A DNA stretch of 40,883 bases from Metamycoplasma orale ATCC 23714. Its GTDB lineage: Bacteria > Bacillota_I > Bacilli_A > Mycoplasmatales > Metamycoplasmataceae. Below are positions 28,222 through 38,036 of this stretch, piece after piece. The notes beneath the pieces were generated by a model. It worked only from the letters and a program-made list of their open reading frames with translations, was not told the DNA's origin and made no database searches. The position numbers and the translations under genes are program-made. The DNA lies in NCBI RefSeq assembly GCF_000420105.1, contig NZ_ATUH01000009.1, positions 1 through 40,883 on the forward strand, read 5' to 3'. Positions within the stretch are counted from its first letter, which is position 1; each line of letters starts with the position of its first letter.

Positions 28222-31200
28222 CTTAGCTTTTAATGCTTTTTTCTTGTTTGCAAAAACAACTCATAAAGCAATAACTAATGTAAATACTACTAAAGCAATT
28301 ACTCCGCCAATTGTAAGCATAATTAACTTTTTATTATCTTGAGCATTTAAATTTGATGAATTAGGTGTTTCTAATTTTTCAAATATTTCAAATTTCTTTG
28401 CAGCAGCATGTCCGTCATTAGTTTCTAGATTAGCTAATTTAATGAACTTAGCTTCAATTGGTGTATCAAATACAATTTCTTTAGCACTTTTATTATTTTC
28501 TCAAGTAATTTCCTTTTCAATTTCTTTAAAATTAATTCCATCATTTGAAACAAAAACTTTAACTTTAGTAATATATCCTGAAGTTACATCTTGACGTGGT
28601 ATATATTTAATTTTTGTTATCTTTTTAATTGAATCTAATTCAAATAAAACATAAGGATCAGTAATTGACTTATCTCATTTTGTATGTCAAATAGTATTTA
28701 AATCATTTAAAGCATTATTAATTGAATTATTTTCTTTTACAATTTCTTCTGAATTAGTAGAGATTTTAATTTTTTCGCTAAGTACTCTATTGTTATTAAG
28801 ATTTCTAGTTCAAATGTTAAATCCTCTAGCAGAAGCATGACGACTATTTCCATTTGAAGTTCTAGTTATTGTTAATTTTAAATGTCTTGTTTCATTTTTA
28901 TCAAAATAAAAATATTTAAAACCTAAATTATTATCTCAATTAAATGAACCAACTTCTTTTCATTCAGTTGCTTCTTCTGTTTCTTCATTACTTGCATAAA
29001 TTTTTCCTTCTAAAATAATGTGTTCTATTTTATAAGGAATATATTCAAGTTTACTAATATCAATTGGTTTTTTAAAGTTTCAAATAATATATTTGTCATT
29101 ATTAGCATCATTATAATTTGTATGTCATGGAGTTGTATAATCGCCATCAAATAAATGTTTCATACTTAAATTTTTAGCTTTAGTTTCATCGTTTGAAGCT
29201 TTACCTGTGTAATTATCTGAAGTTAAATAAATATCTTCTGGGTAATTAGCATCAGCAATTTTATTTAATGTATATTCTAAAATATCAGATTCAGCATTGT
29301 TGTCATAAGATTCTTTTTTAATAAAAATGTTTGTTTCTTTAGTAACTCTTAAATCATCATCACTAAATCTAGTTCAATTTTTTTTATCATATGATCAAAC
29401 TAAGTGTTCTTTGTTGCCTGAAAGCTTTCCTTCATCATTGTTTGCAAAATAATCATCTTGTGATAGTATTTGCTTATTAATAACAACCTTAAAGTTTTGA
29501 CTACTTCCCATTATCCCAACAATAATTCCACAAACAGTACATACTTTTTGGATTTCTTTTTCGTTAAGCAAAATTTCACTGTCTTGAGTTTGTGTAAAAC
29601 TATTCCCACCATCTAGACTATATCTATAGGTATTGCTACTATTCTTATACATTTCATTAATCATAATTTTATTAGCATTAGGTCCACTGAATGAGAATGC
29701 TGCTAGCTGAGATCTATCTTCATTTAAAAGTCCGCTTGCTTGTTCTCTAGTTATGTGCGCATGATAAAATGTATCATGATTTTGTGCTGAACGATCAAGT
29801 TCCAATGTTTTCTTTAATTCAACATTTACATCAAATTTTAATGATGAGTCAGTTTCGCCATTTAATAATTTTTTAATTAAATCATTATAAACAAATGGGA
29901 AATTTCTTAAATCTTCTAAAATGCGTTTAGCTAATTGTTTTTTATTTTCAACACTTTTAGTAGTTGAAGCTTTATAAACATCAACTAATTTAGTTCAGGC
30001 ATTGTAATTATATTTATTAAGTTGCAAGGCATTTTCTAGAACTATTTCTTTTTTATTAAGATTTGAATCTTCAACAATTCCTCTATTAATTAATTCAACT
30101 CAAAATTGTGATTTTATATATGAGTCGATATTTTCAGTAGCTCTAGCAGATAAGGTTACATAGTTAACATTATTCCCGTTTATATTTTTTCTAACTCAAT
30201 TTAGTGGCATTCTTTCACCTTTTTCAGCTACCATTCAGCCGCCAACATTGTTGTCAATTCTTCAAATTGCTTTTTTACCATTTGTATCATTATTTCAATT
30301 ATTAAATGAATAGTTTAAATAAGCACCATGTCCAGGTTGCCCAATAACAGTTGCAGGATGTCCAGTGCTTGCTAACATACTTACACCATGCTTAGAAATT
30401 CCACCACAAACTTGACCAACTTCAACAGCTGCTCAAAATCTATACTTTCCATCATTAGGTATACCAAATTTTGTTAATTTATATTTAGCATCCATTTCGG
30501 CAAATTTAGCAATAGCCTTTGGATCTGTTGGTGTAAATAAATTAAACTCTTTGTAAAACTTTGTGTGTGCATCAGCTTGAGTATAAGGCATAAAATCATA
30601 GCCACCAATTGAAATTTGTCCATTAAAACCATGTTTTCTTCTAGCAAAATAGTTAAATCATTTTATTTCACTATCGGAATAAAATCCGTTAAATACTCAT
30701 CTCATATATTCAACTGGAAGATTATCAAAAACCGCTTTATTTATTTTTCAATGTCAAGCATTAGCAGCAATTTGCTCTTCAAGTCTTCTTATATGCGCTT
30801 TTTGTCAATCTTTTCTTTGAGCTTCAGGAATAGCTTTCAATTCTGCTAAATATTCTTTTTGGTCTTGTTCATCGTTTTCTAATCTTAATGTTTTAAAAGT
30901 TTCATAACGATAATATTTATCAGAAAATGAATTAGGTGAACCTCAAAAATCTCTAAAACCATAATTTGGTGTGTCATTGATATGAGTAAGAGCTAAAGAA
31001 ATTAGCATTTTTTTGTATATAAGCCCTAAACGTACATTTGTATCTGGATCAAGTGTATTATTACTTAAGTCTGTTTTATAATGGAAAAATAAGTTAGCTA
31101 AGTTTTCAAAAACTCTCATTCAGCCAATGTTATTATCATTATTGTCTAGATTTCCTCCGGTCATTAACAATTCCATTGCTTCATTATCATTAAATAATCA

Positions 31201-32031
31201 TTGGGCAGCTTCTAAATAAGCACTATTAGAATCAATTAAATCTAACAAATTCTTTAGCCCAATATTTTCAATAAACATTTTCTTGTATAAATTATTTGCG
31301 TGTATTGCTGAATAATCTACAGCATTTTGAACATTAATTAATGAAGTAGCATAAAAATTAGCATCTTTTATAAAAGAATATTTAGTTTTTAATTCATCAA
31401 GCGAAGAAAAACTAACTGAATTTTTATGAAACATTGCCTGAGCAAAGTTTATATGGTTATAAGAGTTAGATTTTCCTGGTAAAGAATTAATAGTAATTCT
31501 TAAAAATTTTTTGTTTTGAACATTTAGACTAACTTTTCTTGCATTAGTTGTATAAAAATATTCTTGTGGATCTTCTTCAAGTACATCTCAAGTTGCATGA
31601 TTAACATCATCTGAGTTAGATGTATAAAAAGAAATTTTTGCTCCTGTTGAACCATTTTGACTTGGGTCCATACCATAATATGTTGAAAATTTATCATAGC
31701 TATGTTTTCTTAAATCAAAAGTTATAGTACATCCTGCATGTACCCCAATACCTTTACTAAAAGTTTCGGTTTTATTATCAATTTTTAAAGATAGAATTCC
31801 ACCCCTATATTGTTTATCTCTAAAATATGCTCCATTATGGCTTGCTTGATAAATAATTTCATTTTCAGGAAAGTTTGAAGCATAATTCTTCTCTTCAGTA
31901 TTTTTATTTTTAGTTACATCTTCAAAAATGTCTCTTTGTATAAGCTTGTCATTAATTTTAGTTGACATTACAATCGTTGCAGGAAAAGCTGTAAGACCTA
32001 AAATTAAAAAGTTTTTAATTAGTTTTTTCAT
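28216..32031 (-). CDS. Large membrane-anchored surface protein: NPCBM, transglutaminase-like and discoidin-like domains
   Basis: 1271 residues. Order: signal sequence or membrane anchor (KKLIKNFLILGLTAFPATIV); an NPCBM-type carbohydrate-binding domain (about 60-150; GGILSLKIDN, KGIGVHAGCTITFDL, FSTYYGMDPSQNG); a helical region; then near 541 VCGGISKHGVSMLASTGHPA and near 566 VIGQPGHGAYL. This Cys...QPGH layout with IWRIDNNVGG after it resembles a transglutaminase-like Cys-His-Asp core. Two F5/8 type C (discoidin-like) domains follow: LFDGDYTTPWHTNYND near 960 with DISKLEYIPY, and LNTIWHTKW near 1105 with KITKIKYIPRQD. A membrane segment (about 1233-1260) and a short Lys-rich end close it. So the body should be outside the cell, bound to glycans. 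Enzyme activity is inference. Many TGA tryptophans break the frame in the standard code. Confidence 0.85.
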
Positions 32032-32040
32032 TGCCGCAAT

Positions 32041-32049
32041 ATTATAACA
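32041..32049 (-). promoter_or_regulatory. Extended -10 promoter giving a probable leaderless mRNA
   Basis: On - TGTTATAAT ends only nine bases before the ATG of the large surface protein gene (between: ATTGCGGCA). No Shine-Dalgarno sequence is present. Transcription would start about 6-8 bases after the box, so the mRNA should begin at or one to three bases before the ATG. Confidence 0.55.
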
Positions 32050-32052
32050 AAA

Positions 32053-32084
32053 AATGCCTAATTTTTCATTATAAATTAGGCATT
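32053..32084 (-). terminator. Terminator after the 151-aa membrane protein
   Basis: AATGCCTAATTT (32053-32064) and AAATTAGGCATT (32073-32084) form a perfect 12-bp stem, followed on - by TTTTTGTTATAAT. The T run of the terminator directly abuts the -10 box of the next gene. Confidence 0.9.
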
Positions 32085-32102
32085 GATATTTCTAAATTTA
32101 AA

Positions 32103-32558
32103 TTAATATTGAGGTGGAAGAGTTGGAGTATTTTCTGGCTTGTTATTTGTACTATCATTATTAGCGCCCGCTGATTCTCAAACTCTAAGATCTTGCTGTG
32201 CAACTTTTACTAGACAATAAATAATTCCTATAATTGCAATTAATGGTACAAGTAAACCAAATATAAATCACATCTTATCTACACCTTCTGCTTCAATTGC
32301 AATTTTAATATAAAAACCTAACTGTACAATAACTAATATAATAGCAAATATAGCTAAACCCATATTTTTTAACATATAACCGCTATTGCGAGCAAAATGT
32401 TCAAAACCATTTAAATTTGTTGAATTTGTTGATGAATAGTCATTAGCTACCTTTTTAAACAAAAGAATTGCTATAATGAAAAATATATTACAAAGTATGC
32501 CAATAACTAATCCGGCTATTAAAATTCCTTTACTAGGATATTCTTTATTTTTTTGCAT
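32103..32558 (-). CDS. Small membrane protein (151 aa) under a TA-repeat promoter
   Basis: Four hydrophobic segments at about 11-34, 60-86, 97-117 and a short one before it. The C-terminal tail is Asn/Pro-rich and ends NTPTLPPQY, like the tails of A1 (NTPTMPQY) and A2. The membrane part is only distantly like that family. A TGA tryptophan near 32265 follows GVDKM. AAAAAGGAGAAAAATAA precedes the ATG. The promoter has (TA)10 between its -35 and -10 boxes (32629-32656), so expression is probably phase variable. Its own terminator is at 32053-32084. Function unknown. Confidence 0.8.
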
Positions 32559-32628
32559 TATTTATTTTTCTCCTTTTTATAAAAAAATAAATCATTTAGT
32601 TTTTAATTAATATTCCTTATCAATATAA

Positions 32629-32656
32629 ATTATATATATATATATATATATGACAA
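32629..32656 (-). promoter_or_regulatory. Promoter with (TA)10 repeat as spacer
   Basis: Reading on -, TTGTCA (32651-32656, a near-consensus -35) is followed by (TA)10 (32631-32650), whose last four bases plus AT make TATAAT (32629-32634). The spacer between the boxes is exactly 16 bases and consists only of TA units. Each repeat gained or lost would change the spacing by two. The ATG of the 151-residue membrane protein is 70 bases further on. Confidence 0.75.
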
Positions 32657-32698
32657 AAAAGTTAAAAAATGTAAATAGCAATTAAACAAATTAAAAAA

Positions 32699-32714
32699 GC
32701 AAGCTTTTGCTTGC
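32699..32714 (-). terminator. Terminator of the lipoprotein nuclease gene
   Basis: GCAAGC (32699-32704) and GCTTGC (32709-32714) with a TTTT loop; on - followed by TTTTTTAATTTG. Ten bases after the stop. Confidence 0.9.
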
Positions 32715-32723
32715 CAAATTTTG

Positions 32724-34889
32724 CTAATTTCCAAAATGTAAATCAAAGAAAATAGGACAGTGATCGGAAATATAACCATATACTGCTCCATTGCTTGCAG
32801 GCACATCGCCATAATTTGAACAGTAATTAAATCAATCATTATAGTTATTGATTTTTTCTCAATAATATGTATTATCTTTGACAAAGTCTCAAAGTTTATA
32901 TATTCCTGCATTTGAATAATGAAGCGAAGATTTTAAAACTATTTTGTCATATGGTTGTGCATATTCAAATTGAGTTTTTTTCAATGAACTTGCATTTTCA
33001 TCATTATCAGCTAAAAGTGATTGTTCTCCATTTTTTGGACTAAACACGCTTGATCATTTTCCATTAGGAATATTAGTGTCTCCTTGAAAAACAAAGTCAT
33101 TATCATTAAATGTTTTTTCCATTCATTTAAAAACATTAGGTATATTATAAGCTTCGTTTGCTTCAAAGCTTCCTACGCCACCACCAACTTTAGCACTAAC
33201 TTCTCCACTTTTAACACCTGGTCCATCAAAGTGTGATATACCAAATACAAAATCTTTATTGCTAATTACATTATTTAATAATTCAAATTTAACACAAAAT
33301 GGAGTTCTAGTATATTCATTTCTATTTCCACCAAATTTATTTTCAAAGTTTGTACTATCATAAAATAAACCTTCTTTGCCTTTAGTAACTACAGGTCTAA
33401 CTAAATTTGATTTATATAAATAATCGGCATTAGAATCACCGTGCGCTGCTTGGCTAATAGACATTCCCATAGATCTTGAATAATCTCCAGTAACATAATT
33501 TCAAACATTACCGGTTTTTTCTTTAGTTTCAATTTCATTAAGCATTTTAACTAAAGCAGGAGCCACATCAGAAGAATCTAATTCTGTCAAACCACAAATA
33601 TCAATACCTTGCTTATAAATAACTGAAGCAATAGCTTCACCTTTTTTCTTGCGATTTGAACCATTAGGTAAAGCTGCTGCACCAAAATTGCATACATTTC
33701 AATGTGCTAACTTTAATCTAACTTTAGAACTTACACTAGGATTAGAACTATTTTTACTTTTAAAACCAGAAATAGTATATGTACTTTCCATAGATTCATT
33801 AGTTCTAGCATGAGTTAATTTAAAATCAATTTTTAATATTCCAGTATTATTGTCTGCTACTAAATTAATGATTTTGTAATCGTAATCAATGTAATTATAG
33901 TTATCTGCTTTTAAATCTTCAGCTGTAACACTTGAAGCAAAAATAGTTTTAGCTACTTTGTTTTTTAATTTAAATTGAATCAACTTAAGAATTTCAGCTA
34001 ATTCACTTAATTTACTTCCTTGCGAGGTTTTAAGGTGCTTAATTTGTCCTGTGAATTCATTTGATTTAATTAATGAATTATTTTTATTAGTAAGAACATA
34101 ATTAAAAGTTAAAGTTCCACTATTATCATCGGGAACTAAATTGTAAATGTCAATATCATATACTTCTTTATCAAAATCAAAAGGGACTATATAATCTTTT
34201 TGAATTTCACTTGGTTTAGTGTCTATTTTAGATATATTACTTTTTAAAGTAAATTTAACACGCTTAGCTAATTTATCAATATTAACTTTAAAATTACTAA
34301 ATTCTTTTAAGTAAGATGAAGAAATACGATTTGTGGTTTTGTCAATAATATGATAAATAATTTTTAAAGTACCATTAGTATCATCTGCTTCTATTTCTTC
34401 AATTTCAAGAGCATAATTATTATCTAAATTTAAAGAAAGAATATCTGATTTTTCGATATTAGAAGCATATAAGTTTGTAAACTTAGATTCGTCAATTTTA
34501 AGTTCACATTCTTTAGCAACTTTATTGATTCTTCCATAAGGAAAAGATTTTTGAAAAGTTTTGGATACCTGCCCTGTTTTTTTATCTTTTAGTCTTCAAC
34601 TTAAAACCATAGAATAATTATCAAAATCTTTGCTAACTATTTTTTGCATTATTATTTCATATTTAAATTTGTTAATTAAATCAAGAAAAATAAATTTACA
34701 ATCTTCATTTTGTATATCTTCAATATTAATATTTTCATCATTAAAAGTAACTGATACATTACTTTCATTAGGAAAATTTACTGGTTCTTCAGTACTTGAA
34801 TTTTCAAAACAAGATGAACTAAAAAGAGCAGTTCCAAATAATACAGGTACTAGTCCTAGCAAGTACGATTTTTTAAATTTACTTTTCAT
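32724..34889 (-). CDS. Surface lipoprotein nuclease: lipoprotein-17-type repeats plus EEP (DNase I-like) domain
   Basis: 721 residues. The signal peptide MKSKFKKSYLLGLVPVLFGT then ALFSSSC gives lipid-modified Cys27. Residues ~60-385 hold three or four repeats resembling the mycoplasma lipoprotein-17 domain: ADDTNGTLKIIYHI, PDDNSGTLTFNYVL and ADNNTGILKIDFKL mark three of them. From ~390 an endonuclease/exonuclease/phosphatase fold follows: LAHWNVCNFG, GLTELDSSD (metal Glu, ~435), FGISHFDGPG (His, ~552), FQGDTNIPNGKW (GDxN, ~602), YDKIVL and YISDHCPIFFDL (SDH, ~709). All catalytic motifs are present, so an active Mg-dependent membrane nuclease of the MnuA kind is expected. The ATG at 34889 follows a GAG-rich stretch; an in-frame GTG three codons earlier is less likely. 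Confidence 0.9.
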
Positions 34890-34935
34890 ATTTCTCACTT
34901 TTACTTATTTTTTTAACTAAAAATTTTATGAATTA

Positions 34936-34944
34936 ATTATAACA
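34936..34944 (-). promoter_or_regulatory. Extended -10 promoter of the lipoprotein nuclease gene
   Basis: On - TGTTATAAT (TGnTATAAT) lies 46 bases before the ATG at 34889, between the upstream terminator (34982-35014) and the gene. Confidence 0.6.
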
Positions 34945-34981
34945 AGATATTTTTTGCTTTTTTGTTTTTGAGTAAATAAAA

Positions 34982-35014
34982 AAATGCTAATCTCTAAATA
35001 AGAAATTAGCATTT
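34982..35014 (-). terminator. Terminator of the pncB operon
   Basis: AAATGCTAAT (34982-34991) and ATTAGCATTT (35005-35014) form a perfect 10-bp stem; on - TTTTATTTACTC follows. It lies 23 bases after the last gene. Confidence 0.85.
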
Positions 35015-35037
35015 AGAAAAATTAATAAGTAAGCTTT

Positions 35038-35265
35038 CTATTTTTGTCTGTTTTCTTCTAAGTCAGAAGGTTTCATAAGTAACATTAATATACCTGCAAT
35101 CAAACTACTAAAAATTAAAACCAATACACCTATAACTACTAAGTTTTTTGGGTTGGTTTCTTTTTCCAATTTTCTCAATGCAATGATATCAATTATCAAT
35201 GGTACAATAAACATAAATCTCATGATAAGTGAGATAATCAAAAAAACTTTAGTTGCTGTTTTCAT
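35038..35265 (-). CDS. Small membrane protein (75 aa), last gene of the pncB operon
   Basis: Two hydrophobic segments (about 7-30 and 43-64) are joined by a charged loop (ALRKLEKETNPKN), with a polar end (KPSDLEENRQK). CGGAG lies upstream of the ATG. It follows the 212-residue protein gene by 50 bases. I recognise no family; the hairpin topology with a short charged loop resembles the other small membrane proteins of the region. Function unknown. Confidence 0.7.
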   Translation of the reverse strand: MKTATKVFLIISLIMRFMFIVPLIIDIIALRKLEKETNPKNLVVIGVLVLIFSSLIAGILMLLMKPSDLEENRQK

Positions 35266-35315
35266 ATTTTTTAAATACTCCGTTTCTATTTTTTTATTTT
35301 TTAATTTATTAATAA

Positions 35316-35954
35316 TTAGCTAGAAAATTCTAGCTCTTTTTTAACGAAGTCATTTGTGTATACAAGAAGTTTTTTAATGGTGTCAAAGTAAATTTTGTAG
35401 TGTTTATATTCACCACGTAAAATAAACTTTTTAAGTAATGATTTTGTAAAATCAATTGCAAGGTAAACATCAAAGAGGCCGTATGATTGCTTTATTTCAA
35501 TTATAAAGGCTTCAATTTGATGTTTTAGGTTTATATCCACTAAATTAAAAGTAGGTCTTCTATATGTTTTTCTAACATAGATTTGTAAATAAGAATAATA
35601 GATATTTCTTGACTCTTTATCTTCTTTAGGGGCATTTAAAAATTGATCTTCAAGTATTTTTTGTTCTTTAGTTAGCTTAGTTTCTGCAAATAATTTATCT
35701 AAATCAATAGCATTTTTCTTGTAATTATTTTCTGATTTTAGAATAGTAATAATCTTTGTAATTATTAAAATAAATAGAATTTCAAAGATTGAACCAAATA
35801 CATAAGCTGTAATAATTCCACCTTTTTTGTTGTTGTTTGGAATTACATTTGCTGCATATAAATATAAAACAAGCCCAATTGCAAAAAATGAAAACACTAC
35901 TAAAATGCTTATAATATTTTGTATGATTGCTTTAAATTTTGAATGTTTGCTCAT
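35316..35954 (-). CDS. Membrane protein (212 aa) with cytosolic helical domain, unknown
   Basis: Two N-terminal membrane segments (about 15-35 and 47-70) are followed by ~140 residues of soluble, charged, helix-rich sequence (LTKEQKILEDQFLNAPKEDKE to the end) with several Tyr/Arg pairs (YVRKTYRRP). It follows the 685-residue gene by 22 bases. The C-terminal domain of both proteins is a helical region of similar size and character, so they may work together. No motif recognised. Confidence 0.75.
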   Translation of the reverse strand: MSKHSKFKAIIQNIISILVVFSFFAIGLVLYLYAANVIPNNNKKGGIITAYVFGSIFEILFILIITKIITILKSENNYKKNAIDLDKLFAETKLTKEQKILEDQFLNAPKEDKESRNIYYSYLQIYVRKTYRRPTFNLVDINLKHQIEAFIIEIKQSYGLFDVYLAIDFTKSLLKKFILRGEYKHYKIYFDTIKKLLVYTNDFVKKELEFSS

Positions 35955-35976
35955 AATTTATTTCTTTACTTGCTAC

Positions 35977-38034
35977 TTAAAATGTAGGTTCAAATCCATC
36001 GTTAGAATTGCTTCCACCATAAAACTTATTACTATAAAGTGGATTAAAATTTATGTTTGAGTTAGTATTTGTATTCAATATTTGGTTTGATGAATTCAAT
36101 TGTTGAGTTTGAGTTTGCATATTAACTAACAAATTATCCATAAGATCACACAATGCTTTCATTTCTTCTTTTTTGTTTTGACTAATAGCATTTCTAGCTT
36201 GATTAATTAAATTTCTTACATCATAAGTAAATTGAGATTCTTGATATAAAGGTAAATATGAATTAATTTCTATAATATTTTTGCTAATTTTATTAATTAA
36301 ATATGTTGCTAACGCATCATTTATTTCATATAAAACATTTTGATAATTTACTAGATAAATAAATTGACTAAACTTATTTGATACATAATTAATTAAATTT
36401 TCTCCATATTGTTTATAACTTAAATTATTCACAATACTTAAACCATAAAACTTCATGTCAAATAAAATTGCTAATAATCTAGCACGTTTAAGATTTAAAG
36501 TTAGTGAATTAATTTTAAATACTAATAACTCTTCGGTTAAGTTTTCATTTGGTTTAGGATAAAAATAATTAATTGATTGATTTAAGTATTCAACAACATT
36601 TCTAAATTTTTCATCAGATAATTTAGATTTATACTCAATTATATCTCTATATAATACATTAAATTTATTTAATGTATCTTGAGAAGCAATTTGAGGGTTA
36701 CCAAATCTTTTTGAATTAGCATCTTCTACTATATTAATTATTGGATCAGGAATATTATATTTAGGTTGCATAATAACACTAGTGCTATTTTGTCCATAAA
36801 TAGTATATGATGGTTGAGGATAAATATTATTTTGTGGAGCAATAAATGAAGGAGATACAAAATTCTTAGGCTGTACTTGAGAAATTTGTAAATTTGAATT
36901 AGTTTGAGAATATAAAGGTTGGTATAAAGTTTGTTCTAAAGGTTTAGGATTAGGATAGATTAAAATTTGATTTTCTTGTTTTTGTGGTGTTGGAAAATCA
37001 ATGGTTTGTTGCATATTTGGATTTCTCAATACAAATGATTCTGTATTTTCAAGCGGAACTTGTACTTGTGTTGTTGTTGTTTTATTTTCAACAGGTTTTA
37101 CTTCATTAACGCAAGTTACTGTGTTTTTTGTCTCTTCTTCTTGATTTGAAATTTTTTTTTCTGAGTTTTCAGGTTCTTTTTCTTTAACTTCTTCTTTTAC
37201 TTCAGTTTTAGTTTCTTCTTTATAAATACTTGAAGTAGGTTCAACATTAAATTGACTTGCATTTTCCTTGGTATAAGGTGTTCAAACTAATTTAATACCT
37301 TCTTCTTTAGTTGTAGCATTTTCTTCTTTATTTTCAGAATTTGGCAAAGAAGGTTTTTCTTCTTTAGTTTCTGATGTAGTTACTACTTGGTTTGAAGTAT
37401 TAGTAGTTGTTGTAGCTGAACTATCAAATATAGTTTTTGTTTTTACTACTTCTAATTTTTTAGGACTTAACTTTCTTAATAAAGATGCTAATGTAATTAT
37501 TATTAATAATGCTAATGAACCTAAAGCAATACCCATTGCAATGTAGTATCATTTTTCATTCATAGCATTAAATCATGCTAAATCATATTTAGTTTTTGAT
37601 AATGGCGTTAAAAGTTTGTTAATTAAATCTGCTTTTTTCATTTTATATATTACATATAAGAAAACGTAAAATGCTGATAGTAAAATTGAAATTAGTGAAA
37701 AGAACACTAATGAAGCTGTAATTAATTTTTTAGCTTTTTTAACTGCTTCTGCTGATTTGTCTTTTGCTTTGTAATATTTATCAATATTTGATGTTGCAAT
37801 AAGACTGTAAAGTAAAAATGCTGATGAAGCTATTGCTGCTAACAAAAAGTATTTTTTGTTAGCTACAAATCAAGCTGCATTTTGTTTAAATATTTTTGTT
37901 ACTAGCTTAGATGTGAATTTATCATACATTTGATCAAGCATTGTAAGCACTAAAACTGCACTTAATGCTGCAAATAAAATAATAAATAAAATTCCAAATG
38001 CTAATGAAACCTTTCTTTTAGTCTGTGTATTCAT
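35977..38034 (-). CDS. Membrane protein (685 aa) with long low-complexity central region, unknown
   Basis: Four membrane segments lie at about 9-30, 64-80, 100-128 and 165-186. A Lys-rich stretch after the fourth (LRKLSPKKLEVVKTK) suggests that the rest is cytosolic. Residues ~195-330 are a low-complexity Thr/Ser/Glu/Lys region (ETKTEVKEEVKEKEPENSEK). Residues ~340-440 are Pro/Gln/Asn-rich (PNPKPLEQTLYQPLYSQ). Residues ~450-640 are a helical domain, and the Asn-rich end closes NDGFEPTF. A nine-base A run (37152-37160, T on +) in the codons for EKKI could slip. It starts two bases after the pncB stop and shares its transcript; AAAGGAG lies in the end of pncB. No family recognised. Confidence 0.8.
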
Positions 38035-38036
38035 TT

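Noticed and set aside
32630-32911. Open frame ending in Tyr-Ile repeats on the minus strand
   Set aside because: Out-of-frame reading of the end of the lipoprotein nuclease running into the TA repeat; the nuclease frame and its terminator explain the region.
35985-36000. GGTTCAAATCC, like the T-arm of a tRNA
   Set aside because: It lies in the last codons of the 685-aa protein and no acceptor, D or anticodon stem can be built around it. No tRNA or rRNA gene was found elsewhere in the window.
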